7,549 bases of DNA from positions 1 through 7,549 of the forward strand of contig CALANQ010000103.1 of the NCBI GenBank assembly GCA_937926025.1, given 5' to 3'. Position 1 is the first letter of the stretch, and each line of letters starts with the position of its first letter. Positions 1 through 5,834 of the stretch are shown piece after piece. A program made the position numbers and the translations under genes. This stretch comes from an uncultured Acidimicrobiales bacterium. Its GTDB lineage: Bacteria > Actinomycetota > Acidimicrobiia > Acidimicrobiales > Iamiaceae. Below the pieces are notes generated by a model. The model did no database searches. It was not told the DNA's origin and saw nothing but the letters and a program-made list of their open reading frames with translations.

Positions 1-1
1 G

Positions 2-940
2 TTCATCTCGCACAAGCTCGACGAGGTGCTGGCCGCCGCCGACGACATCACCGTCATCCGCGCCGGCGCCACCGTCGCCACCGCCAAGCCAGCCGACGTC
101 ACCACCAAGCAGCTGGCCGAGCTGATGGTCGGCAGCGAGCTGCCCACCCCCGAGACCCGCGACTCCACCGTCACCGACCAGGTCGAGCTGTCCGTGCAGG
201 GCCTGGGCATCGCCCACATCGGCCTCCGCCCCACGCTCGACGACATCTCGTTCGACGTGCACCGCGGGGAGATCGTCGGCATCGCCGGCATCGAGGGCAA
301 CGGCCAGACCGAGCTCATCGCCGCCATCCTCGGTCTCATCGACCTCAACGCCGGGTCCGTCACGCTCGCCGGCGAGGACATCACCGCCTGGCCCACCCGA
401 CGGCGGCGCGAGGCCGGCATCGGGTACGTGCCCGAAGACCGCCACCGCCACGCCCTCCTGCTCGACGCCCCGCTCTGGGAGAACGAGATCCTCGGCCACC
501 AGAGCACCGAGCCCAACGCCAAAGGGCCCTGGATCGACCGCGCCGGGGCCCGCCAGCGCACCACCGAGATCGTGGAGCGCTTCGACGTGCGCACCCCCAG
601 CATCGAGGTCCGGGCGGAGGCCCTCTCGGGCGGCAACCAGCAGAAGCTGATCATCGGCCGGGAGCTGATGGCCGAGCCCCGGGTCATGATCGCCGCCCAC
701 CCCACCCGCGGCGTCGACGTCGGCGCCCAGGCCGCCATCTGGGACCAGCTCCGAGATGCCCGGAAGGACGGGCTGGCCACGCTGCTGATCTCCGCGGACC
801 TGGAGGAGCTCATCGGCCTGTCGGACCGGCTCCTCGTCATCTTCGAGGGCCGCATCGTCGCCGAGCTCGATCCCGCCACCGCCACGCCCGCCGCCCTCGG
901 CGAGCACATGACCGGCTCCGACCGGGGGGAGGACGCATGA
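2..940 (+). CDS. nupO: Nucleoside ABC transporter ATP-binding protein, 5'-truncated
   Basis: This is the C-terminal 312 residues of a two-domain ABC ATPase that powers nucleoside import on the cytoplasmic face of the membrane; the start lies outside the window. The first visible residues, FISHKLDEV, are the His-switch of the first nucleotide-binding domain. The second domain fills about residues 70-300. It is degenerate in the way usual for the NupO/YufO and RbsA-like family. Its P-loop is GIEGNGQT (96-103), with Q for the Lys. Walker B is VMIAAHPTRGVD (228-239), lacking the Asp-Glu pair. The switch His is replaced by Ala (ISAD, 263-266). The signature LSGGNQQK (208-215) is intact. By family knowledge the second site is probably poorly catalytic and hydrolysis would rest mainly on the missing first domain. 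The stop overlaps the first permease start by ATGA. The neighbouring permeases and nucleoside enzymes favour nucleosides over sugars as substrate. Confidence 0.93.
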   Translation, partial: FISHKLDEVLAAADDITVIRAGATVATAKPADVTTKQLAELMVGSELPTPETRDSTVTDQVELSVQGLGIAHIGLRPTLDDISFDVHRGEIVGIAGIEGNGQTELIAAILGLIDLNAGSVTLAGEDITAWPTRRRREAGIGYVPEDRHRHALLLDAPLWENEILGHQSTEPNAKGPWIDRAGARQRTTEIVERFDVRTPSIEVRAEALSGGNQQKLIIGRELMAEPRVMIAAHPTRGVDVGAQAAIWDQLRDARKDGLATLLISADLEELIGLSDRLLVIFEGRIVAELDPATATPAALGEHMTGSDRGEDA

Positions 941-2115
941 TCCGCCGCATCACCCTGGCCCTGGCCGCCCCCGTGCTGGCCATCGCCGTCGCCATGTTGT
1001 TCTCGGCCCTCATGCTGGCGCTCACGGACTACAGCGCCGGCGACGTGTTCCACGTGATCTTCACCGAGGGGTTCACCCGCACCAACCTGGTCACCACGGT
1101 GAACCGGGCGGCGCCGTACTACATCTCGGGCGTGGCCGTCGCCATCGGGTTCAAGATGAACCTGTTCAACATCGGCGTGGAGGGCCAGTACAAGCTGGCC
1201 GCCCTGTTCGCCGCCGCGGCCGCGGCCGCCGTCGAGCTGCCCGCCCCGCTCCACGTCCTGTTCACCTTCCTGGTGGCCATGGTCGTGGGCGCGGCGTGGG
1301 CCTCGATCCCGGCTCTGCTCAAGGCCTACCGGGGCGTCAGCGAGGTGATCTCGTCGATCATGCTGAACGCCACCGCCCTCGGCGTCGGTGCCTTCTTCCT
1401 GCAGCGCTGGCTGCGGGCGCCGGCCTCGGAGAGCCCGGTGCTGGGCACCAGGACGATCTCGCCGTCGGGCCACCTCCCCACCCTCAACGGGCTGCTCGGC
1501 ACCATCGGCATCGACATCCCCGACGCCACCCGGGTGCAGTCGTACATCTTCGTGGCCGCCGCCGTCGGCGTCGCCTACTACCTGCTGATCTGGCGGTCCC
1601 GCTACGGCTTCGACCTGCGCGCCACCGGCTCCAACGCCGAGGCCGCGGCCGCCAGCGGCGTCAACGCCAAGCGGATGGTGATCTCGGCGATGCTCCTCTC
1701 CGGCGCCGTCGCCGGGCTCATCGGCCTCAACAACATCATGGGACCGGCCGCCCGTTACACCGACGTGTCGGTGGTGACCGGCCTCGGGTTCACCGGCATC
1801 GCCATCGCCCTGCTCGGCCGCAACAACCCCATCGGCATCGCGTTCGCCGCCCTCCTGTGGGCGTTCATGGACGCCGTCCAGACGCCGCTGTCCAACGCGG
1901 ACCTCCCCAAGCAGATCACCTCGATCATGCAGGGCATCACCGTGCTGTCGGTCGTCATCGCCTACGAGGTCGTGCGCCGCATCTCGGCCCGCCAGGAGCT
2001 GTCGGGTCTCCGGCGCGACGTCACCACCGGGGGCGCCACCCCGCCGCCTGCCGACCCCGGTCCCAGTACCGGCGGGGCCGGACCGGAGGTGGCGCCCGCA
2101 TGCCCCCCCTCATGA
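937..2115 (+). CDS. nupP: Nucleoside ABC transporter permease (NupP-like)
   Basis: A 392-residue polytopic inner-membrane permease of the BPD_transp_2 family, one half of the heterodimeric nucleoside channel. A first hydrophobic helix spans about residues 6-30. The family motif FNIGVEGQ lies at 77-84. A cytoplasmic coupling loop, RYGFDLRATGSNAEAAAASG, lies near 222-241 and would contact the ATPase. Further hydrophobic stretches follow to about residue 345. The last 30 residues are Pro/Gly-rich and probably disordered. The start ATG overlaps the ATPase stop by ATGA, with a strong GGAGGA (928-933) only 3 bases upstream. The GVEGQ form of the motif matches B. subtilis NupP/YufP better than NupQ. 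The 3' end overlaps the next permease gene. The family call is firm; nucleoside specificity comes from context and family. Confidence 0.93.
   Translation: MIRRITLALAAPVLAIAVAMLFSALMLALTDYSAGDVFHVIFTEGFTRTNLVTTVNRAAPYYISGVAVAIGFKMNLFNIGVEGQYKLAALFAAAAAAAVELPAPLHVLFTFLVAMVVGAAWASIPALLKAYRGVSEVISSIMLNATALGVGAFFLQRWLRAPASESPVLGTRTISPSGHLPTLNGLLGTIGIDIPDATRVQSYIFVAAAVGVAYYLLIWRSRYGFDLRATGSNAEAAAASGVNAKRMVISAMLLSGAVAGLIGLNNIMGPAARYTDVSVVTGLGFTGIAIALLGRNNPIGIAFAALLWAFMDAVQTPLSNADLPKQITSIMQGITVLSVVIAYEVVRRISARQELSGLRRDVTTGGATPPPADPGPSTGGAGPEVAPACPPS
2085..2090 (+). promoter_or_regulatory. Shine-Dalgarno GGAGGT deciding the start of the second permease
   Basis: GGAGGT ends 9 bases before ATG 2100 and 21 bases before ATG 2112. 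Spacing favours 2100. The later ATG would instead give an ATGA overlap with the NupP-like stop, as at the other junctions of this operon. Confidence 0.65.
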
Positions 2116-3362
2116 ACCCGCCGCAGACCGAGGCCAACACCAAGCCCCTCGCCCGCTTCCGCGACATCCCTCGCTGGGCCAAGCTCGTCCTCTACCTGGC
2201 GCTCGGCGTCGGCATCTTGTCGCTCACCCGGGTGGTCACCGGCGCCGGCCAGCTCACCGCGGAGAACACCCTCCGGTCCGCGCTCTACCTGGCCCTGCCC
2301 ATCGCCCTCGCCGGCCTCGGCGGACTCTGGTCCGAGCGCGCCGGCGTCGTGAACATCGGCCTCGAGGGGATGATGGTCCTCGGCACCTGGTTCGGCGCGT
2401 ACGGCGGCATCGCCTACGGCCCGTGGCAGGGCGTGCTGATGGGCGTGGCCGGCGGTGCCATCGGCGGCCTGCTGCACGCCATCGCCACCGTGGTGTTCGG
2501 CGTCGACCACATCATCTCCGGCGTGTCGATCAACCTGCTGGCCGTCGGCCTGTGCGAGTTCCTCACCTCGGTGAACTGGGACGGCGCCTCGGCCCGAGAG
2601 TCCCCCACCATCCCCGACAGCGTCGCCAAGGTGGACCTCATCCCGTTCCTGAAGGAACCGTTGCGGAACCTCGGGAGCGAGAACCGGTTCTTCCTGTCGG
2701 ACCTGGCCAAGGGGATCTTGGCCATCACCACCAACGTCTCGTTGCTGGTCATCGTCGCGCTCGCGCTGTTCCCGCTCACCTACTTCATCCTCTGGAAGAC
2801 GCCGTTCGGCCTCCGCCTGCGGTCCGTCGGCGAGGATCCCGATGCCGCCGACTCCCTCGGCGTGCCCGTGTACCGGATGAAGTTCATCGCCGTCATGGTC
2901 TCCGGCGCCCTGTCGGGCCTGGCCGGCGTGGTGCTGGTGTACCTGTTCTCCGGCAAGTTCCAGAGCCAGCAGACCGGCGGCCGCGGCTTCATCGGCCTCG
3001 CCGCCATGATCTTCGGCAACTGGCGCCCCGGCGGCCTGCTCGTCGGTGCTGGCCTTTTCGGCTTCATGGACTCCATGCAGTCCCAGGTCACCGAGACCAG
3101 CCACGCCCTGCTCGTGGGAGCCGCCCTCGTCTTCGTGGTGACCGGTCTGGCCTGCGCGTTCCGGAAGCTGTGGGTGTCCACCGCGGTGTTCTTCGTGCTG
3201 GCCGCCGGCGCCGCCTGGTGGTACCACGCCACCGACGAGCTCCCCCGCGAGATCATCCCGTACTTCCCGCACGTCACCACCCTGCTGGTGCTGGTGTTCG
3301 CCAGCCAACGGCTCCGCATGCCCGCGGCCGACGGCAAGGTGTGGCGCCGAGGCGGTCGATGA
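2100..3362 (+). CDS. nupQ: Nucleoside ABC transporter permease (NupQ-like)
   Basis: A 420-residue BPD_transp_2 permease, the second half of the importer channel. The family motif NIGLEGMM sits at about residues 85-92. The coupling loop TPFGLRLRSVGEDPDAADSLGV is at about 234-255. The GRGFIGLAAMIFGNWRP segment, typical of NupQ/YufQ-like proteins, is near 294-310. It is longer than the roughly 320 residues I recall for NupQ. The extra length comes from an extracytoplasmic-looking segment near 155-205 and two further hydrophobic stretches at the C-terminus (about 345-400). The start was chosen from the Shine-Dalgarno at 2085-2090; ATG 2112 would give 416 residues. It overlaps the first permease by 16 bases, and its stop overlaps the cytidine deaminase start by ATGA, so the genes are very likely co-transcribed and translationally coupled. 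Confidence 0.92.
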   Translation: MPPLMNPPQTEANTKPLARFRDIPRWAKLVLYLALGVGILSLTRVVTGAGQLTAENTLRSALYLALPIALAGLGGLWSERAGVVNIGLEGMMVLGTWFGAYGGIAYGPWQGVLMGVAGGAIGGLLHAIATVVFGVDHIISGVSINLLAVGLCEFLTSVNWDGASARESPTIPDSVAKVDLIPFLKEPLRNLGSENRFFLSDLAKGILAITTNVSLLVIVALALFPLTYFILWKTPFGLRLRSVGEDPDAADSLGVPVYRMKFIAVMVSGALSGLAGVVLVYLFSGKFQSQQTGGRGFIGLAAMIFGNWRPGGLLVGAGLFGFMDSMQSQVTETSHALLVGAALVFVVTGLACAFRKLWVSTAVFFVLAAGAAWWYHATDELPREIIPYFPHVTTLLVLVFASQRLRMPAADGKVWRRGGR

Positions 3363-3772
3363 CGGCGGGCCCCGAGCCCGACTGGCCCGCGCTGCGGGCC
3401 GCCGCCCAGCAGATGGTCCCGGCCGCCTACGCGCCCTACTCGGGCGTGTCGGTCGGGGCCGCCGCGCTGGTCGACGGCGGGCGCATCGTCACCGGCTGCA
3501 AGGTGGAGAACGCCTCGTTCGGCCTCACGCTCTGCGCCGAGTGCAGCGTGGCCGCCGCCCTCGCCGGCACCGGCGGCGGACGGCTGGTGGCGCTGGCCGT
3601 CGTCGGCAACGACGGCCAGTACCTGGCCCCGTGCGGCCGGTGCCGCCAGATCCTCTACGAGTTCGGCGGCCCCGAGCTGCTCATCGAGACCGCGGACGGC
3701 ATCGTCACGCTCAACGACCTGCTCCCCGGCGCCTTCGGCCCCGACGACCTCCCTCCAGGACGACGCCCATGA
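3359..3772 (+). CDS. cdd: Cytidine deaminase
   Basis: A 137-residue cytosolic enzyme that hydrolyses cytidine and deoxycytidine to uridine and deoxyuridine plus ammonia. Its length is normal for the small homotetrameric class. The zinc site is complete: C59 within LCAECSV, with catalytic E61, then PCGRC with C92 and C95. The substrate-binding segment KVENASFG lies just before the first motif. The CAEC form, rather than CAER, and the ending DAFG/GAFGPDDLPP are like mycobacterial cytidine deaminases. The ATG overlaps the permease stop (ATGA), with a weak GAGG 6 bases upstream. Directly following an importer, it would deaminate imported cytidine and feed uridine to the phosphorylase downstream. 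Confidence 0.96.
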   Translation: MTAGPEPDWPALRAAAQQMVPAAYAPYSGVSVGAAALVDGGRIVTGCKVENASFGLTLCAECSVAAALAGTGGGRLVALAVVGNDGQYLAPCGRCRQILYEFGGPELLIETADGIVTLNDLLPGAFGPDDLPPGRRP

Positions 3773-3830
3773 CCCCCACCTCGCTCCTCACCCCACCCCT
3801 CGCCTCGCCTCTCGCCCCACCTCTCGCCCG
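3773..3830 (+). other. C-rich, G-poor tract, possible Rho-loading region
   Basis: This 58-base stretch after the cdd stop contains 39 C and only 6 G, a marked C-over-G bias in a genome where the two are usually balanced. It includes the 10-mer CCTCTCGCCC twice with a 12-base period (3808-3817 and 3820-3829). Such C-rich, G-poor RNA is characteristic of Rho-utilisation sites. A segment (3793-3799) is also complementary to 3899-3905, which covers most of the udp Shine-Dalgarno. Function is inferred. Confidence 0.35.
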
Positions 3831-3838
3831 GCCCCCCG

Positions 3839-3891
3839 CCGAAGTTGGTGTGAAGATTGGGGTCCTGGCCCAATCTTCACACCAACTTCGG
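3839..3891. repeat. Perfect 23-bp inverted repeat (long hairpin) between cdd and udp
   Basis: Arms 3839-3861 and 3869-3891 are perfectly complementary over 23 bases around a 7-base loop (GTCCTGG). No T-run follows, so it is not a classical intrinsic terminator. The arms are less GC-rich than the surrounding DNA (core GTGTGAAGATTGGG). The right arm ends 5 bases before the udp Shine-Dalgarno. It may be a dispersed palindromic (REP- or MITE-like) element, an mRNA-stabilising hairpin, or part of a control region for udp. It appears once in this window. Confidence 0.9.
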
Positions 3892-3896
3892 GGTGA

Positions 3897-3902
3897 AGGG
3901 GG
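3897..3902 (+). promoter_or_regulatory. Shine-Dalgarno AGGGGG of udp
   Basis: AGGGGG lies 9 bases before ATG 3912 and 6 bases before GTG 3909. Both starts are in frame and adjacent; ATG is preferred. The site directly follows the long hairpin. Confidence 0.6.
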
Positions 3903-3911
3903 TGGTCGGTG

Positions 3912-4697
3912 ATGGGCGACGACGCGCTGTACCACATCGGTTTCGGGCCATCGGATCTGGCCGACGGGACCACCATCGCCCTGCTCAGCGGCGACCCGGA
4001 CCGGTCCGAGCTGATTGCCACCGACCACCTGGCCGACAGCCGGGTGCTGGCCCGCAACCGGGGGCTCGACGCCTTCGCCGCCACCCTGCCCGGTGGGGCG
4101 CCGGTGGTCTGCGCCACCAGCGGCATGGGCGCCCCCTCGGCCAGCATCGTGGTCAACGAGCTGGTCCAGGCCGGCATCACCACCATCATCCGCATCGGCA
4201 CCAGCGGCTCCATCCAGCGCGAGGTCGAGGTCGGCGACCTCGTCATCGCCAACGCCGCCCTCACCAACCAGGGCGCCGCCGACGACATCGCCCCCGCCAA
4301 CTACCCGGCCGCCGCCGATCCGTTCCTCACCGTGGCCCTCTGCGACGCCGCCACCCGGCTCGGCGCCCGGCACCACGTCGGCACCATCGCCAGCACCGAC
4401 ACGTTCTTCGAGGGCCAGGAGCGGTCCGAGTCGTCGGCCAACCGGTACCTGCTTCGCCAGCACCGGGGGATGACCGAGGAGTACCGGGCGCTCGGGGTGC
4501 TCAGCTTCGAGATGGAGGCCGGCACCATCTTCAAGATGGGCGGCGTCTACGGGTTCAGCGCCGGGTGCGTGTGCGCCATCGTCGCCGCCCGCACCGCCAG
4601 CGAGCACGTGCAGGTGCACGCCAAGGACGACGCCGTCCGCCGCGCCATCGAGACCGCCATCGCTGCCGCCACCGCCTGGTCCCACCGCCCCACCTGA
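3912..4697 (+). CDS. udp: Uridine phosphorylase (NP-I family)
   Basis: A 261-residue cytosolic nucleoside phosphorylase that splits uridine with phosphate into uracil and ribose-1-phosphate. It follows E. coli Udp (253 residues) along its whole length. The N-terminus is YHIGFGPSDL. The phosphate loop GDPDR is at 27-31. TSGMGAPSAS starts at 69 and RIGTSGSIQ is at 94-102. The pyrimidine-specific GQER (168-171) carries the Gln and Arg that read the uracil ring in Udp. The ribose-binding EMEA is at 200-203. The GQER segment argues for uridine phosphorylase over purine nucleoside phosphorylase or MTA phosphorylase. GTG 3909, directly before the ATG, is an alternative start. It is probably in the importer-cdd transcript, but a 139-base gap with a C-rich tract and long hairpin separates it from cdd, so it could be partly uncoupled. 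Confidence 0.9.
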   Translation: MGDDALYHIGFGPSDLADGTTIALLSGDPDRSELIATDHLADSRVLARNRGLDAFAATLPGGAPVVCATSGMGAPSASIVVNELVQAGITTIIRIGTSGSIQREVEVGDLVIANAALTNQGAADDIAPANYPAAADPFLTVALCDAATRLGARHHVGTIASTDTFFEGQERSESSANRYLLRQHRGMTEEYRALGVLSFEMEAGTIFKMGGVYGFSAGCVCAIVAARTASEHVQVHAKDDAVRRAIETAIAAATAWSHRPT

Positions 4698-4723
4698 CCA
4701 CCCTCGTCCCCAACACCCCAACC

Positions 4724-4774
4724 CGAACTTTCGACGGTTGTCGTTGCACCGCAACGGTTCGCATCGAAAGTTCG
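4724..4774. repeat. 51-base imperfect palindrome, copy 1
   Basis: The outer arms CGAACTTTCGA and TCGAAAGTTCG pair over 11 bases. A 7-by-7 unpaired region follows, then an inner 6-bp stem (CGTTGC/GCAACG) closes a 3-base ACC loop. It starts 26 bases after the udp stop. Copy 2 is identical over all 51 bases, 84 bases downstream. It has no T-run. It looks like a REP-like or MITE-like intergenic element; a role in transcript 3'-end protection is possible. Confidence 0.92.
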
Positions 4775-4807
4775 AGATCGGCAGGCACGGCGTCTTCCGC
4801 GGCCCGA

Positions 4808-4858
4808 CGAACTTTCGACGGTTGTCGTTGCACCGCAACGGTTCGCATCGAAAGTTCG
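4808..4858. repeat. 51-base imperfect palindrome, copy 2
   Basis: Identical to the copy at 4724-4774 and in the same orientation, separated from it by 33 unrelated bases. The exact match of an imperfect palindrome, including its unpaired middle, points to recent duplication or to selection on the whole unit rather than on the stem alone. The rest of the gap (4859-4945) is GC-rich and shows only the ribosome binding site of the next gene. Confidence 0.92.
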
Positions 4859-4932
4859 GATGGGTGGGGGGATGGCGGCAGAATGGGCGGTGTCCGCAGG
4901 AGGCGGGCACTCGGCCGGCTGGCTGATGATGC

Positions 4933-4939
4933 AGGGGAG
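4933..4939 (+). promoter_or_regulatory. Shine-Dalgarno AGGGGAG deciding the dioxygenase start
   Basis: AGGGGAG lies 6 bases before ATG 4946. An in-frame ATG at 4883 would add 21 Arg-rich residues that fit no homologue I know, so 4946 is taken as the start. Confidence 0.7.
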
Positions 4940-4945
4940 CCCGCC

Positions 4946-5800
4946 ATGGCCCTCGACCAGACCCAGATCGATGCATGGGAGCGCGACGGCTTCCTCGCCA
5001 TCCCCGACGCGATCCCGCTCGCCCGCTGCGAGGCCCTGATGGCCCGAGCCGCCGAGATCGTCGACGCGTTCGACCCCGCCACGGTGTCGATCTTCTCCAC
5101 CCACGAGCAGACCCGGACGTCCGACGACTACTTCATGGCCTCCGGCGACGCCATCTCCTGCTTCTTCGAAGAGGGCGCCTTCGACGACGACGGCAACCTG
5201 CAGCGCGACAAGGCGGTGTCGATCAACAAGATCGGTCACGCCATGCACGACCTCGACCCGGTGTTCGACCGGTTCAGCCGCCAGGCGCCCATCGCCGAGG
5301 CGGCCCGCGACATCGGGATGGCGGATCCGAAGCTGCTGCAGTCCATGTACATCTTCAAGTCGCCGTTCATCGGCGGCGAGGTCAGCTGCCACCAGGACTC
5401 CGCCTTCTTGTACACCGATCCGATGACCGTCGTCGGCTTCTGGGTGGCGCTCCAGGACGCCACGCTGGAGAACGGCTGCCTCTGGGCCCAGCCGGGCGGC
5501 CACCGCACCCCGCTTCGGAAGCGGTTCGTCCGCAGCGCCGCCGGCGGCACCGAGTTCGAGCAGCTCAGCGACCTCCCCTGGCCCGAGCCGGGCGGGTCCG
5601 ACATGGTGCCGATCGAGGCGAAGGCGGGCACCCTCGTGCTGCTCCATGGCCTGCTCCCCCACTGGAGCGACGTGAATCGCTCATCGCGCAGTCGCCATGC
5701 CTATACCGTTCACGTGATCGACGGGGCTGCGAGCTATCCCGACGAGAACTGGTTGCAACGGTCCCCATCCCTCCCGCTCCGGGGGTTCGACGCCGCCTGA
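4946..5800 (+). CDS. PHYHD1-like phytanoyl-CoA dioxygenase family protein
   Basis: A 284-residue Fe(II)/2-oxoglutarate-dependent oxygenase of the PhyH family. It matches animal PHYHD1 (about 291 residues) unusually closely: an N-terminal ERDGFLAIP, SINKIGHAMHDLDPVF (92-107), QSMYIFKSPFIGGEVS (132-147), DATLENGCLW (171-180) and ENWLQ (267-271). The iron triad is present as H149 and D151 (CHQDSAF) and H239 (LPHWS). R248 or R250 in SSRSRHAY would bind 2-oxoglutarate. All key residues are in place, so it should be active. The substrate of PHYHD1-type enzymes is not known to me. The start is supported by AGGGGAG at 4933-4939 and by alignment with the PHYHD1 N-terminus. It lies behind the two 51-base palindromes and is probably a separate unit from the nucleoside operon; the acetyltransferase follows after 34 bases. 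Codons 244-276 use A/T-ending codons more than the rest. Confidence 0.9.
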   Translation: MALDQTQIDAWERDGFLAIPDAIPLARCEALMARAAEIVDAFDPATVSIFSTHEQTRTSDDYFMASGDAISCFFEEGAFDDDGNLQRDKAVSINKIGHAMHDLDPVFDRFSRQAPIAEAARDIGMADPKLLQSMYIFKSPFIGGEVSCHQDSAFLYTDPMTVVGFWVALQDATLENGCLWAQPGGHRTPLRKRFVRSAAGGTEFEQLSDLPWPEPGGSDMVPIEAKAGTLVLLHGLLPHWSDVNRSSRSRHAYTVHVIDGAASYPDENWLQRSPSLPLRGFDAA

Positions 5801-5834
5801 TCCCCACTCCTGGACACCGAGGATCACCAACCGC

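Larger units (their letters stand above)
3769..3912 (+). other. Possible 47-codon coupled ORF bridging cdd and udp
   Basis: An ATG overlaps the cdd stop by ATGA and has AGGA (3757-3760) 8 bases upstream, so translation could restart here. The reading frame runs through the C-rich tract and the long hairpin, and stops at a TGA (3910-3912) that overlaps the udp ATG. The peptide begins MTPTSLLTPP and is a low-complexity Pro/Leu/Ala repeat followed by the hairpin-encoded part. I recognise no protein family. It may be a spurious frame, a leader that couples cdd and udp translation, or the surviving start of a lost gene. Confidence 0.2.

Noticed and set aside
1962..3308. 448-codon open frame on the minus strand across the second permease
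   Set aside because: Low-complexity Gly/Glu/His/Ala composition without a domain, directly opposite a well-supported permease. It is a frame shadow common in high-GC DNA.
3541..3768. Arg/Pro-rich frame on the plus strand inside cdd
   Set aside because: Out-of-frame shadow of cdd; only its last part (3769-3912) has an independent plausible start.
3839..3891. Intrinsic terminator after cdd
   Set aside because: The stem is followed by G-rich sequence and no T-run, so a classical Rho-independent terminator is not supported.
4724..4858. CRISPR array
   Set aside because: Only two units of 51 bases with one 33-base spacer, each unit a long palindrome with no nearby cas genes; the layout fits palindromic intergenic repeats.
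4724..4858. Integron attC sites
   Set aside because: The palindromes lack the GTTRRRY core box, and no integrase or cassette organisation is present.
4883..4945. Upstream in-frame ATG extending the dioxygenase by 21 residues
   Set aside because: The added residues are Arg-rich and not PHYHD1-like, and the better ribosome binding site serves ATG 4946.
3711..4976. 421-codon minus-strand frame covering udp and the repeats
   Set aside because: Gly/Ala-rich shadow of udp that also translates both palindrome copies; no family resemblance.
4547..5662. 371-codon minus-strand frame across the dioxygenase
   Set aside because: Shadow of the dioxygenase gene; the plus strand has full catalytic motifs and the minus frame has none.
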